A stretch of DNA of 64,000 bases from Mytilus californianus. Its lineage: Eukaryota > Mollusca > Bivalvia > Mytilida > Mytilidae. Position 1 is the stretch's first letter. Every line of letters starts with the position of its first letter. Below the pieces are notes generated by a model. That model did no database searches and was not told where the DNA came from. It saw nothing but the letters and a program-made list of their open reading frames with translations. Shown here in pieces: positions 23,225 through 32,929 of the stretch. Both the position numbers and the translations under genes were made by a program. The stretch covers positions 26,541,732-26,605,731 of the forward strand of contig NW_026262668.1 of assembly GCF_021869535.1 (NCBI RefSeq), read 5' to 3'.

Positions 23225-24595
23225 TATTTCATTGAGGAACCATGTTTTTAAAAATTATCATAAATTCAAATTTTTCAAAGCAAACTCGAGTTATTGTACG
23301 ATTTCTATAGGAAAGAGTAAAGACCAGTCATAGTGATAACTATAAGTCACTGTCATTCATTTAAGTGCAATTTTTTAGTATATGAATACAAAATAAAGTT
23401 TTCTATAATTTTATAATTCTTGTTGCTGAGTAGTTTGTCTCTATCAGCATCGGAAAGTACGACAAAACGATCATTTGAGTTGTCTGTAGCAGACGTGCCT
23501 TCCAGATCAGTCATGTTCCAAACGTTTGAATCGCGATTGCGTTTAATTAAAGGGACATCACTCTAAACAGAAACCACGCCCCACTGTCCATTAACATGTA
23601 AAAGTCCGTTAACGACCGGTTTTCTGGTCCGTTTTTTACTGTTAAAGACCGATGGAATTTTTTACTAAAGAATAAAGAATGTCATGTGGCCCCTTGTTAT
23701 CCAATAAGAGAAGCTAATTCTCAACCGATATGCAATAATTAAAAAATAGTATATAGTAGTCAGGGCAGTCTTATCATTACTAATGCAATCAGTTTAACCA
23801 ACAATTTATAATGTATACACTACATTAAGATTTAATTATCTTATCTTGATATTTTGTAAGTTAATTAGAGGTTTATTGATTATTAGTTTAATTTAATGAT
23901 ATTATTTGAAGGTTTTAGTTGTTATTGGTTAATACGAGGGTAGCGCTCACACAAACCACATGGCGCAGAGGATAATACTTATTTTAATGTTACTTTTTTA
24001 ATGTTTTTAATGAACTTCCAAGTAGTTTAATAATCTGATAACACTTATCTGAAAGGACCATATGGTTACCAAATAAAACAATTTTCTTCGGTCCACAATG
24101 ATGTTTATGGGGTGCTAATCAATTCCATCACCCTCTCATCTATATCTTATTTATATAATGGCGATTTTTTCCAATAGGCGACAATGGTAGAACTTTGCGA
24201 GATACAAATTTCATAAAGTGAATATTTAGAATAAAATTTGTTAGAAATCGAGAAAAAAATATTTGGTCAATATATTTTACTCCCTAAAATAGTAATATAG
24301 GTTCTTGATGCTTTTCTTTACTCGATTTATGTCATCTGCCTTGTATGTCCATTTTGGACTTAAAAGAAAATGTCTTGTCACAGTTTAGGAAATAATACAA
24401 AGTTGCTGAGGACAAGAAAAATATATCATTTTGCCTTAGAAGTTGACAAATGGACGAGGAGTCTACACGGTGTCTATGAATTATAAATAAATATCAGGTA
24501 ACACAACGACCATGTAATGAAAATTTGTCATAATCTAAATTCTGAATACTAGCACGTTATCTTTACTTCAATGAATGTGCTCGTATTACGTACTC
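23225..24595. other. Unannotated stretch
   Basis: No gene or shared repeat was recognised, only AT-rich sequence with stops in all frames. Confidence 0.4.
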
Positions 24596-24597
24596 TT

Positions 24598-24750
24598 AAG
24601 GAATGACTGTAATATTTTTTCTGTCTATCAAGAAATAACATCAAAAATGTGGTGCACACTGAATAACCCGCGTAGCGGGTTATTTTAAAGTGTGCACCAC
24701 ATTTTTTATGTGATTTCGAATAGACAGAAAAAATATTACAGTCATTTCTT
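24598..24750. mobile_element. Foldback/MITE-like palindrome with GC-rich loop
   Basis: The outer arms 'gaatgactgtaatatttttt' and 'aaaaaatattacagtcattt' pair over about 29 bases with one or two mismatches. Inner arms 'aaaatgtggtgcacact' / 'agtgtgcaccacatttt' pair perfectly over 17. The tip is a GC-rich 'aacccgcgtagcgggtt' mini-hairpin, unusual in this AT-rich background. The element is fully foldable and non-coding. Confidence 0.8.
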
Positions 24751-24917
24751 ATAATTTAATTCTAAATTCCATTTTAAACTGTAGTAAACCATGAAAAAAA
24801 CGTTGTTGACGTCACGGTCACATGACAAAATTATGTCTATGAGCTGATAAACAAAACAACGTCAGCCAATCAGAAGACCCGTTACATCCAAAATTAAATT
24901 ATAATGGTTTATTGCAG
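24751..24917. mobile_element. Second MITE-like element abutting the palindrome
   Basis: The segment carries inverted words 'ctgtagtaaaccat' (24779-24792) and 'atggtttattgcag' (24903-24917, 12 of 14 matching), and 'ataatttaat' at 24751 against 'attaaattat' near 24893. The interior 'gttgacgtcacggtcacatg' is one I recognise as a repeated Mytilus segment. It starts exactly where the palindrome at 24598-24750 ends, so the two may be one composite element. Confidence 0.5.
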
Positions 24918-25499
24918 ACTATAATATGGGCTACGGATAGAAACCCTTAATTTAAGAACAATTGACGTGTACTCCAAAATACGACAATCTTTAATCACCA
25001 CCATGCATTTTAAGATATACTTTTATTTTGCATGCATATTTTTCCAAAAATATTTTTAACTTCCATATGTCATCTATATTATCTTACCATGCCCTGTATG
25101 TAATAAATTGTGTTGTTGTCATGACTTTTGTATATGTGTATATATTTTTATTCAGTCGATTTGAAAAGCTCACTAGAGCTTTTGTATATGTATAGTTTAA
25201 TGACTATTGATTTTAAATAAAACTTTGAATTGAATTGAAATTGAATTTACGGAAAGTGAGAACCGAGAAGTTGTTGCTTTGTGTATACAAACTTTCTCTG
25301 CGAAACGATGACATATTTGATTTGTGTTTATTATTGGTTCAAAAAGAAAAAAAAAATCATCCATTTTAATCGGATCGCATATTAAGTTTATCATTTCTAC
25401 TTTTGCAATTCCCGTTTATTGATCACTAGTTGGCTAACTTTTTCACACATTGTATCCCATTTCAAAAGGGATATGATTTCGTTAACCGGTTTAGATGCA

Positions 25500-25790
25500 T
25501 TATGAATAATTTTCTTATTTGCCACTTTAGTGCGTTTGCACGTTAAGAACCCTTGCAACAATTCTTTAAGGGGCCCGTCAGTGGCCTATTTGCAAAATTT
25601 GCTAAATTCCTACCCCTTTCCAATATACCTACATTTTTCAGCGGCATTCCCCCTGGCCTTTCATCACGACCGACTTCCTTTTACAGGACTTACATATTGT
25701 ATTTTACAGCAATTTGTTCTTTTTCTGAACATGCATGAAATGTTTGCCACTGGACGTAAAGAAAACAGTATTCAATCAATTAATTGTATA
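25500..25790 (+). mobile_element. SINE-like fragment
   Basis: The 3' part reads 'gaacatgcatgaaatgtttg', 'ccactggacgtaaagaaaac' and then 'attcaatcaatt', which resembles the tail of a tRNA-derived SINE. No A and B boxes were found, so the head is missing or decayed. The 98-codon open frame across it (25530-25826) is therefore unlikely to be a gene. Confidence 0.5.
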
Positions 25791-25829
25791 CACATATTGA
25801 AAAGTACTGTATATTTAAATGGGTAACAC

Positions 25830-26590
25830 ATAATTATAGTCTAACACAAAGTGTCTGTTAAACTTCATGATATCATTAAAAAGGTCAAAGTGTGGAGAAA
25901 AATATTCTCTGTGTGGTTATGTTGCTGTCACACTGACGTATTCACATCTCTTTTTATTAATAAATGAATATTAAATATAAATACAATACACTTTGGAAAA
26001 CTACATAACACCTATTTGGGGAATTTATTCTTTTCTTGCGTCAATGATCTCAAATGGTTTGTAGTCACACAACATTTCAATTTAAAAGCGGAATAAATTT
26101 CCAATAAAATTTCAAAATGAATTATTACTATCACCAAAGAGTGTCACTTCATATTAAAAAAGATGTTAAGGCATCGTATTTACTAAAGTATAAGGAAATT
26201 AGCGCAATTCTGTTTTTAGTTTTGCACTTTTGAAGTTGGGTATACACTGACTGTACTTTGTAGAACGGGTCACAGTCATCTTTGAAGAAGTAAAAGTAAG
26301 ACAATCAATTTTAAAAAGCTTTATGTGTTTTTGTGACAAATCTAAACCTCCGATATTTTACAAGATAGTTAATATGTGCAGAGATTGGATTCTCTTGTAT
26401 TGTGCGCTTTTCTTTTCTTTAGTTTATGTTGAGTGGTAATCCACCCATCTCCTTCTATTCATATTTAGGTTTGCAGTCATTCAGATTTTTAAAATAGTTC
26501 TTCTACTGCACTACATGTACCTATTGTCTACATATACGTCCATACTTGCATTTTAATTAAAGGTGTGTCCAATACCAATGCAAGCAAAAT
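25830..26590. other. Unannotated stretch
   Basis: No gene, RNA or shared repeat was recognised. Confidence 0.4.
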
Positions 26591-26591
26591 T

Positions 26592-26822
26592 CTACAAATG
26601 CTGATCTTGATATAGTATATATGTATTTTAAGAATATCTTCCTCATTTTTATTAAAGACGTGTCCATGTTAATTAAAGACGTGTCCATGTTAATTAAAGA
26701 CGTGTCCATGTTAATTAAAGACGTGTCAAATATTAATCTTAACTAAATTCTACAGATGCTGATCTTGATATAGTATACATTTTAAGAATATCTTCTTCAT
26801 GTTAATAAGGGATGTGTCCAAT
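26592..26822 (+). repeat. 21-bp minisatellite inside a larger duplication
   Basis: Four head-to-tail copies of 'attaaagacgtgtccatgtt' (21-base period) run from 26650 to 26727. They are flanked by two copies of a longer block, 'gctgatcttgatatagtata' plus 'ttttaagaatatcttc', at about 26601-26640 and 26758-26795. The array thus sits inside a roughly 160-base direct duplication. Confidence 0.85.
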
Positions 26823-26886
26823 ACTTGTTTATCTTTCTTATAGATGTGTCCCATCTTAAGCTTGATACATTGTGTATTTTGAGTTA

Positions 26887-27023
26887 TAGATATTTCATAT
26901 CTTTTGGATAGTTTTGCGGTGTTTCGTAAATTATACCACAGCCTTTGTTGAAACCCCCGGCAATAACCTCACGAGACGAAGTCGATACACCGAAAAATTA
27001 TCCATAAAATATGGAATATCTGT
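26887..27023. mobile_element. Foldback/MITE-like element with imperfect arms
   Basis: The left arm 'agatatttcatatcttttgg' plus 'ata...gcggtgt' pairs with the right arm 'acaccgaaaaattatcc' plus 'atggaatatct'. The centre is GC-richer ('aaacccccggcaataacctc'). It is non-coding. Confidence 0.6.
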
Positions 27024-27204
27024 TTTAACCTATCGCATCTTTTGCTATTTAAAATTGCATATTTCATATTGTGTTGTTTGTTTACTTTAAAAATAGTTTT
27101 GATAAATAGTTTTTTAGTTAAATAACCCCTTTCGGGCCTTACACATAAAGCTCCACCTACTTTCTAAAATAAGCACGGGCTTCTGAAACAGCGGGAAAGT
27201 CAGT

Positions 27205-27338
27205 TAGACAAGATTTTTCGACAGCGATGGATGCACATTTGCATTGGTGACGGATAACGTTACAGACGGGAAAATGTTGAAGGAATTAGATGTTCTGGAT
27301 ATGGACGCAAGAGACTACAGATTTCTGATATTTTGAAA
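27205..27338 (+). pseudogene. Short coding-like fragment, possibly SAM-domain related
   Basis: In one plus-strand frame about 43 codons read TRFFDSDGCTFALVTDNV followed by TDGKMLKELDVLDMDARDYR and then FLIF and a stop. The pattern 'DGKMLKELDVLDMDARDY' resembles the helix 3-4 region of SAM domains (DG..LL.L...DL). The frame ends at a stop and both sides show no exon signals that I trust. It could be a retroposed or degraded exon. The similarity is judged by eye from memory of the family. Confidence 0.22.
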
Positions 27339-27599
27339 GATTTCTGGGATCCCAGATTAAAAGCTGAACTGCAAAGTGTCATTTTTTTTTTATTTTTATT
27401 TTATCAAAATGTTCGAAATGTTTCATTTTTTTTTAATATTAATTTATAATTCTGAGAGTTCGGGTGAATCATTCCTCCTTTTAATTTATACCATTTAACC
27501 AAAAAAATTAAGCTTAAATTAGAGTAACCAGTCGCTATCTATATTATTGTTATTACTTAAGCAACATCGCTAAGTCTAGATGTCCGCTGTGTATTACAA

Positions 27600-27780
27600 A
27601 TCGGTGCGGATCCAGGATTTTGAAAGGGGGAAAAGTGGGGGAGGATGGGGGGTCTAGCGAGCTAACATTTGGAATAATACTATGAAAAAGGTTACGCATT
27701 AACCATATATGAAGCTCCTTAAATGGAGTGTGCCACCTGAACCCTCCCCTTTTAAAAAAAAATCCGCGTCGTCAAATTTA
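27600..27780. repeat. G-run / C-run element, probable dispersed repeat
   Basis: The left end is 'gcggatccaggattttgaaa' followed by G-rich sequence. The right end is 'cctgaaccctccccttttaa' and 'aaaaaaatccgcg'. The ends are partly inverted (gcggat... / ...atccgcg), which suggests another foldback family. The middle contains nothing recognisable. Confidence 0.4.
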
Positions 27781-28274
27781 AACCTATATATATACATGCT
27801 GTACAGTGGAGCCTATGGGTATACAACCCAAGTATACATTTCAATAACCAAAAATCAACTTATATTTCCAGTATAATATATATATATATACATATAAGTA
27901 CGTCTAAACAAGTGACAACTCTACGACAGATCCATCTATTGGATCACCAGTGAAGGTGATACACGGCTGAAAACACATATTATATTCATAGTTACTCTAA
28001 ATATCAGCACAACAATGTTAAATCTGCAAATTTGCTTCCGCAAATTTTTGTTCTTTCTTCTTGTACCTTGCTTTAAAATGTGCCGTTCTGCAATCATTAT
28101 GAAGTAGTCAGTGCTCCTGTAATGTGTGTAAACATGACATATCTTCGATACAATCATTTCTTGTAAATTTACTGTTAATTAAAGGTTAAAATCGTTCAAA
28201 TCACAGACATAGTTAACATAGCTTGATTTAGCAAAACTTACTGGAATTTTCGATTTCCTAATTGATTTTGGTCT

Positions 28275-28365
28275 CTTAACTGTTTTCATTCGAGCGCCAC
28301 TGATGAGTCTTGTGTAGACAAAACAATCGTCCGGCGTATTAAATTATAAGCCTTCAAGTTGTATC
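28275..28365 (-). repeat. Dispersed repeat R5, minus orientation
   Basis: It reads 'gccactgatgagtcttgtgt' and 'agacaaaacaatcgtccggc', the reverse complement of the R5 core (compare 46430-46455). Confidence 0.65.
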
Positions 28366-28539
28366 TTTGATGAGGTTTTTTTTTCGCTTTGACAAACCCA
28401 TTTAACGTTAATGTGTTTATAAAAATGTTTTCTTGATATAGGATAATCCGAGAAACGTGTATTTTGTTTATATTCGGAGTAATCTTTATGCTTTATCGGG
28501 TAATCATTAAAAGTCTCAGCGTGAGTACTTATAATGACA

Positions 28540-28936
28540 TCTATACTATTAAAATAACGAGATCGAATTTGCTAGCCGACTTGACGTAAAAACGACGAAT
28601 CAAAGAATTCAACTTTATATATAATAATTAATAGAGGTCAATAGTGTTGATTAAAAATTACACCTTCCAGGCCCTTTTGTTTTCCACATGATTAATATTA
28701 CAAATAATTAACCAGTTCCGGGTCGAATCCGATACCGATACCAGTAGTATAATTTTGTCATGTGTAGTTTCCGGTTGTAGTAAGGTTCAAACAGCAAGAT
28801 TTTGAAATCAGAAAAACTGTACACCTTATGATCAGCATGACTTTATCAGATGACAATACAAATACTAAAAATCCAGACTAAAACTAAGGCGTAGGTACTT
28901 TAATTCAGTCACGGACCCGCAGCGGTTGTGTTCTAG
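28540..28936 (+). mobile_element. Helitron-like non-autonomous element
   Basis: The left end is TCTATACTATTAAAA (starts with TC) and the right end is ...GTGTTCTAG (ends with CTAG, fitting CTRR). It is preceded by A and followed by T, the usual Helitron A|T insertion site without target duplication. Just inside the 3' end, 'cggacccgcagcggttgtg' can form a short, imperfect GC hairpin. Bivalve Helitrons begin with a very similar sequence as I recall. There is no Rep/helicase coding. Length is 397 bp. The decayed hairpin is the weak point. Confidence 0.55.
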
Positions 28937-28989
28937 TGTTATTAATATTAAAAAGTATTTATATGTCATGTAATAATCACAACGCTTCT

Positions 28990-29078
28990 AAAGGATTTTT
29001 TACGATCGACCTTGACATTTGGTCTTTGGGGGATAGTTGTTTCGTTGGTATTCATACCATATCTTTTTTTTAAGTAAC
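28990..29078 (+). repeat. Dispersed repeat R2, 3' terminal fragment
   Basis: It contains 'gaccttgacatttggtcttt', 'gggggatagttgtttcgttg' and 'attcataccatatct', then a T-run, the R2 terminus. Confidence 0.65.
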
Positions 29079-29350
29079 AAGGAAAATGCATGTGTACGTT
29101 CAGCCAAATATCGATATCCATATGTCTGTTACCGCCATCAATTCTAAGATTGTAATTTTAAATTTCATAATTAAAAAAAAAAAGAATAATTTTACCGTTG
29201 TTGTGTTGTTATAACGTAAAATACAGCTTTCAAAGTTTTACTAAAGCTACATTGGGATATACAAACACCAGGCATATATTATGATTGATTGATGGTAAAT
29301 TAACTCTCAGGTAATATGGGCAATGTAGTTTCGAGGAAATTTTGCATTAA

Positions 29351-29655
29351 GTAAGGCAGCTACCATCTGATTTTTATGGGGGGGGGGGGGGGGGGGGGGG
29401 CTAGGATGAAATTTAAAAAAAGGCAGGACAGAAGAAGTTTTGAGTAAAAAAAAGGCAGGATGAGCAACTTGGCAAAAAAAAAAAGACAGGAGGACAAATT
29501 ATGTATAAAAAGTTGGGATAAATTAATAAAAAAAAAAGGCAGGACGGAATAAAGTGAAAAATAAAAATGCAGGACCGAGATTACAACTAACAAAAATGCA
29601 GGACACAATTTTTCATCCTAGCCTCCCTCCTAAAAATCAAATGGTAGCTCCCTAA
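29351..29655. mobile_element. Foldback element family FB-A, long copy with poly-G and minisatellite
   Basis: The arms 'cagctaccatctgattttta' and 'aaaaatcaaatggtagctcc' form the ends. Inside them 'ctaggatgaaattt' pairs with 'aatttttcatcctag'. The core holds about seven diverged copies of an 'aaaaaaaggcaggac' word. A run of 23 G (29378-29400) follows the left arm, where the right arm has only 'cctccctcc' as its partner. It is the same family as 2136-2290. The minus-strand open frame here is an artefact of the repeat. Confidence 0.8.
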
Positions 29656-29883
29656 GCGAGATTAAAACTATCAAACGATTAACATCAACGGATCACATGG
29701 ATAAAATCGTTACTATCCAACTATTAAAGAAAACCATTTTACAAATAAACTTTAAAAACACTAAACAAATATTTTTCTTCAGATTTCTTCACTGGTACAG
29801 CTATTTCAGTGGAGATCCCTATATATTAGTACCTAAAGACCAGGGTATCTTCAGGTATATATTTATAATTGTGTTAGTATATA

Positions 29884-29999
29884 TATTATTTGTCATTAAT
29901 ACATTGTTTATCATTAATACATTATTTATCATTAATACATTATTTATCATTAATACATTATTTATCTAATACATTATTTATCATTAATACATTATTTCT
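29884..29999 (+). repeat. 18-bp minisatellite
   Basis: About six copies of 'ttatcattaatacattat' are tandemly arranged, with one shortened unit at about 29964-29978. The 18-base period keeps the local frame open, giving an 'INTLF' peptide repeat that I do not consider a gene. Confidence 0.85.
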
Positions 30000-30334
30000 C
30001 TATTATTTTACTATTATAACTACAAAAAATGTATAAATATGAACTTTATATCAAAAATAGTATCCCTTAATATATCATTATTAACTATCTGATGTTGAGA
30101 GTAAAAAAGAAAAACGCGTTATAGTAGCATTTTCTGAATTCGGTTTGTGGTTTAATATGTTTCTCTATCGTCCTGTATAACGGTATTTTCAGTTTTTTTT
30201 GTCTAAACAAATATTAAATAATATAAACATGATAACAGGTGAAACATTAAAATAAAAACCTTTTACACGATATTTTCTCACAATTGCTTGTTTAAGTGTC
30301 TGTTGCTACAAGTTGTTTAGTAAACTTTCGTCTT

Positions 30335-30915
30335 AGAAGCATGATTTTTTTATTAGTTGTTATTGGCTTTGAACTAGCAGTCAGTAACTGCAAGAACTCA
30401 GAGATCCGTACTTAGGTCTTTGTTGTCGTGGGGATGTATAAATATCCTGCCACGTCCGATCTGTGTTTTTTGTCATATGTTTCTGCTTTGTGTCGTTCTG
30501 ATAAGTTCAACCCTTTTCAACTGATTTTTATAGCGTGTTATCATGTTGAACTGTAACAACATGCACTGTCCCAGGTTAGGGGGAGGGTTTGACGCCAATA
30601 AACTAGTTTAACCCCGCTACATTCTGAATGTGCCTGTCCCAAGTCAGGAGCCTGTAATTAATTGGCTGTCGTTTGTTGCTGTATAGCATATTTATTTTTC
30701 GTTTATTTTTTTGTACATAAACCAGGCCGTTAGTTTTCTCGTTTGAATTGATTTACATTTGACTGTCCTTTTGGGCCTTTTACAGCTGACTATGCGGTAT
30801 GGGATTTACTCATTGTTGAAGGCCGTAAGGTGACCTATAGTTGTTAACTTCTATGTCATTTGGTCTCTGGTGGAGAGTTGTCTCATTAGCAATCTACCAT
30901 ATCTTCTATTTCTAT
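30335..30915 (+). repeat. Dispersed repeat R2, most complete copy
   Basis: It runs from 'gaagcatgatttttttatta' through 'ggctttgaactagcagtcag', 'cactgtcccaggttaggggg', 'tgtgcctgtcccaagtcagg' and 'aggccgttagttttctcgtt' to 'ttgttgaaggccgtaaggtg' and 'accatatcttc'. I recognise it as one of the most abundant Mytilus dispersed sequences. It has no coding capacity. At least seven other partial copies in the window share its 3' end, which suggests 5'-truncated copies of a retroposed element. Confidence 0.8.
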
Positions 30916-31695
30916 ATTGAATGTCTTGTGGCCTTTCTGTCTCAATTACGCATTATCCCCATATCTTCTATTATTCATATCGAAAATCCAAATGTCCTTG
31001 GCTTGTATTATACAATTATGGTATGTGTATCTAACTAAATTACAGTGTATTATAAATCATAAAAACAGTGAATATAACAAGATTCTAGTGTGAACTTAAC
31101 AGATGTGTAAACATTATAAATTAATGTTTGAGTTTATATAATTTAGTACTTGTTTCTTTATGATCTCATTTTTTGTTTAATGTAAACACGGACAAATTTG
31201 ACACGTAATCTTAACTTGAAGATTTGATATATAAACCCGATTGCAATAGCAAATAAATATAGAATAACTATGTCTCAAAATATAAGACTTATAAGTACAA
31301 GGCTTAGAAGCTGGTTGAATGGGTGGTCTCGCCGAGCACATCTCTCCTGTTTCGAGCAGAGTATAGAAACATATAAAGTTTCTATATAATGCGATTGATC
31401 TGCAAGTGAGAAATACCAGATGGTTTTAAAAACGCACGCACATAATAATTATACACGTCACCTCTCTTTTTTGACTTTATTTTCTTATTTCTTTTATTTC
31501 CCTTAATTTATATGCCTTTATTTAATAACTTATAAACGGTAAATAGTTGTTCATATTCACATGCTTTGAAATATATTGTTATAAACTGTATACAAAGATT
31601 AGAGTTCTAAGGTCGATTAACTTGTGTTCTAAACCTTTTGCTTTGTTTTCGCAAATAAAATATGTTTTAAGTTTCTATTGTTCTGATTGACGACA

Positions 31696-32190
31696 GATGA
31701 TCTATCGAGCCATTAGACATGGAACTAAACTATCGAGAAACTAGAAATCGAGCTGATCTATCGAGACACTAGAAATCGAGCTGATGTATTGACTCACTAA
31801 TTATTAAGCCGATCTATCGAGTCACTAGGATTCCTGCTGATGTATCGATATACTAGAAGTCGAGCTGATATATCGAGTCACTTGCAATCTAACTGATCTA
31901 TCAAGTCAATAGAAATCCAGTGATGTATCGAGTCACTAGAAATCGAACTGGTCAATTGAGACACTAAAAAGAGACACTAAAAATCGAGTTGATCTATCGA
32001 GACACTAGACATCGAGTTGATATATCATCTCACTAGAACTTGAGCTGATCTATCGAGACACTAGAAATCGAGCTGATTTATCGAGACACCAGATATCGAG
32101 CTGATCTATCGATTCATTAGAAATCGAGCTGATTTATCGAGACACCAGATATCGAACTGATCTATCGATTCATCAGAAATTGAGCTGACA
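31696..32190 (+). repeat. 28-bp minisatellite, about 17 diverged copies
   Basis: The unit is 'ctgatctatcgagacactag' plus 'aaatcgag'. Copies differ by substitutions and small indels, with the 3' half (32040-32160) the most regular and containing a local duplication of two-unit blocks ('gatttatcgagacaccagat'). No coding is implied. Confidence 0.85.
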
Positions 32191-32454
32191 AATTGATTGT
32201 TGTTTGCCTAACGTCAAGGGAAAATATCAAAAGCTTTTTTAGTACAATAAATTCAATTATTAGATTTTGCACATTCTGCAAAGTGGGATTAACTTTGGTG
32301 AAAGGCATGGAATTTATACTGATACCATGGAAGAGTATTTTAGATAGGAGCAGACATTTTGTCTCACGACAGCCCACTTATGGACCTCTCCAAGAGTAGT
32401 TTCAAGGTTTTTGTTTAACATTCAGAGAGCGTTACACTCTCCATACGAAAGGCA

Positions 32455-32732
32455 TTTGATTTAACGTCCCCAATCCGGCCAGACGTGTCTGCGTATCAAT
32501 ACATTCCACACAGTCAACCGGTCTCCCGTCCAAACCATTCATTCTACCATCGGAGCAGTAAAGGTGACTATGTGTCTATATCCAATACAACTCTTGGTGT
32601 TCAAGCTCGACTGGTGTGTATACATAAATTCAAAGTTATTCTTAACTTTAAAATTTGCCTCGCCGCGATATAACCCTTTTGCGCTGATGTGACGTAAAGC
32701 TAAGTTAACATAAATCAATCAATCACATTTGC
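32455..32732 (+). mobile_element. SINE-like sequence with simple tail
   Basis: The 3' end reads 'gccgcgatataacccttttg', 'gctgatgtgacgtaaagcta' and then 'taaatcaatcaatcac', a SINE-type tail. The 5' part includes 'gtccccaatccggccagacg' and 'ccgtccaaaccattcattct'. No confident A and B boxes were seen. The short open frames here are incidental. Confidence 0.45.
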
Positions 32733-32791
32733 AAATAACGTTTTAATTTCTTTTGAAAAATGTAACCAGTATTAACCATCTATCACGACGA

Positions 32792-32922
32792 GTACAATCA
32801 TTTCAGTTGTAAGCCCAAGGACTAAAATATAGATGCCATAACACCTCGAAAGAGACGCGTACAATCATTTCAGTTGTAAGCCCAAGGACTAAAATATAGA
32901 TGCCATAACACCTCGAAAGAAA
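32792..32922 (+). repeat. 67-bp tandem duplication
   Basis: The block beginning 'gtacaatcatttcagttgta' is repeated exactly 67 bases later (32792 and 32859) with no difference noticed over the shared part. It appears to be a recent local duplication. Confidence 0.9.
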
Positions 32923-32929
32923 TGATCAC

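Noticed and set aside
25530-25826. 98-codon frame that looked moderately coding
   Set aside because: Its 3' part matches a SINE-type tail, and no domain is visible.
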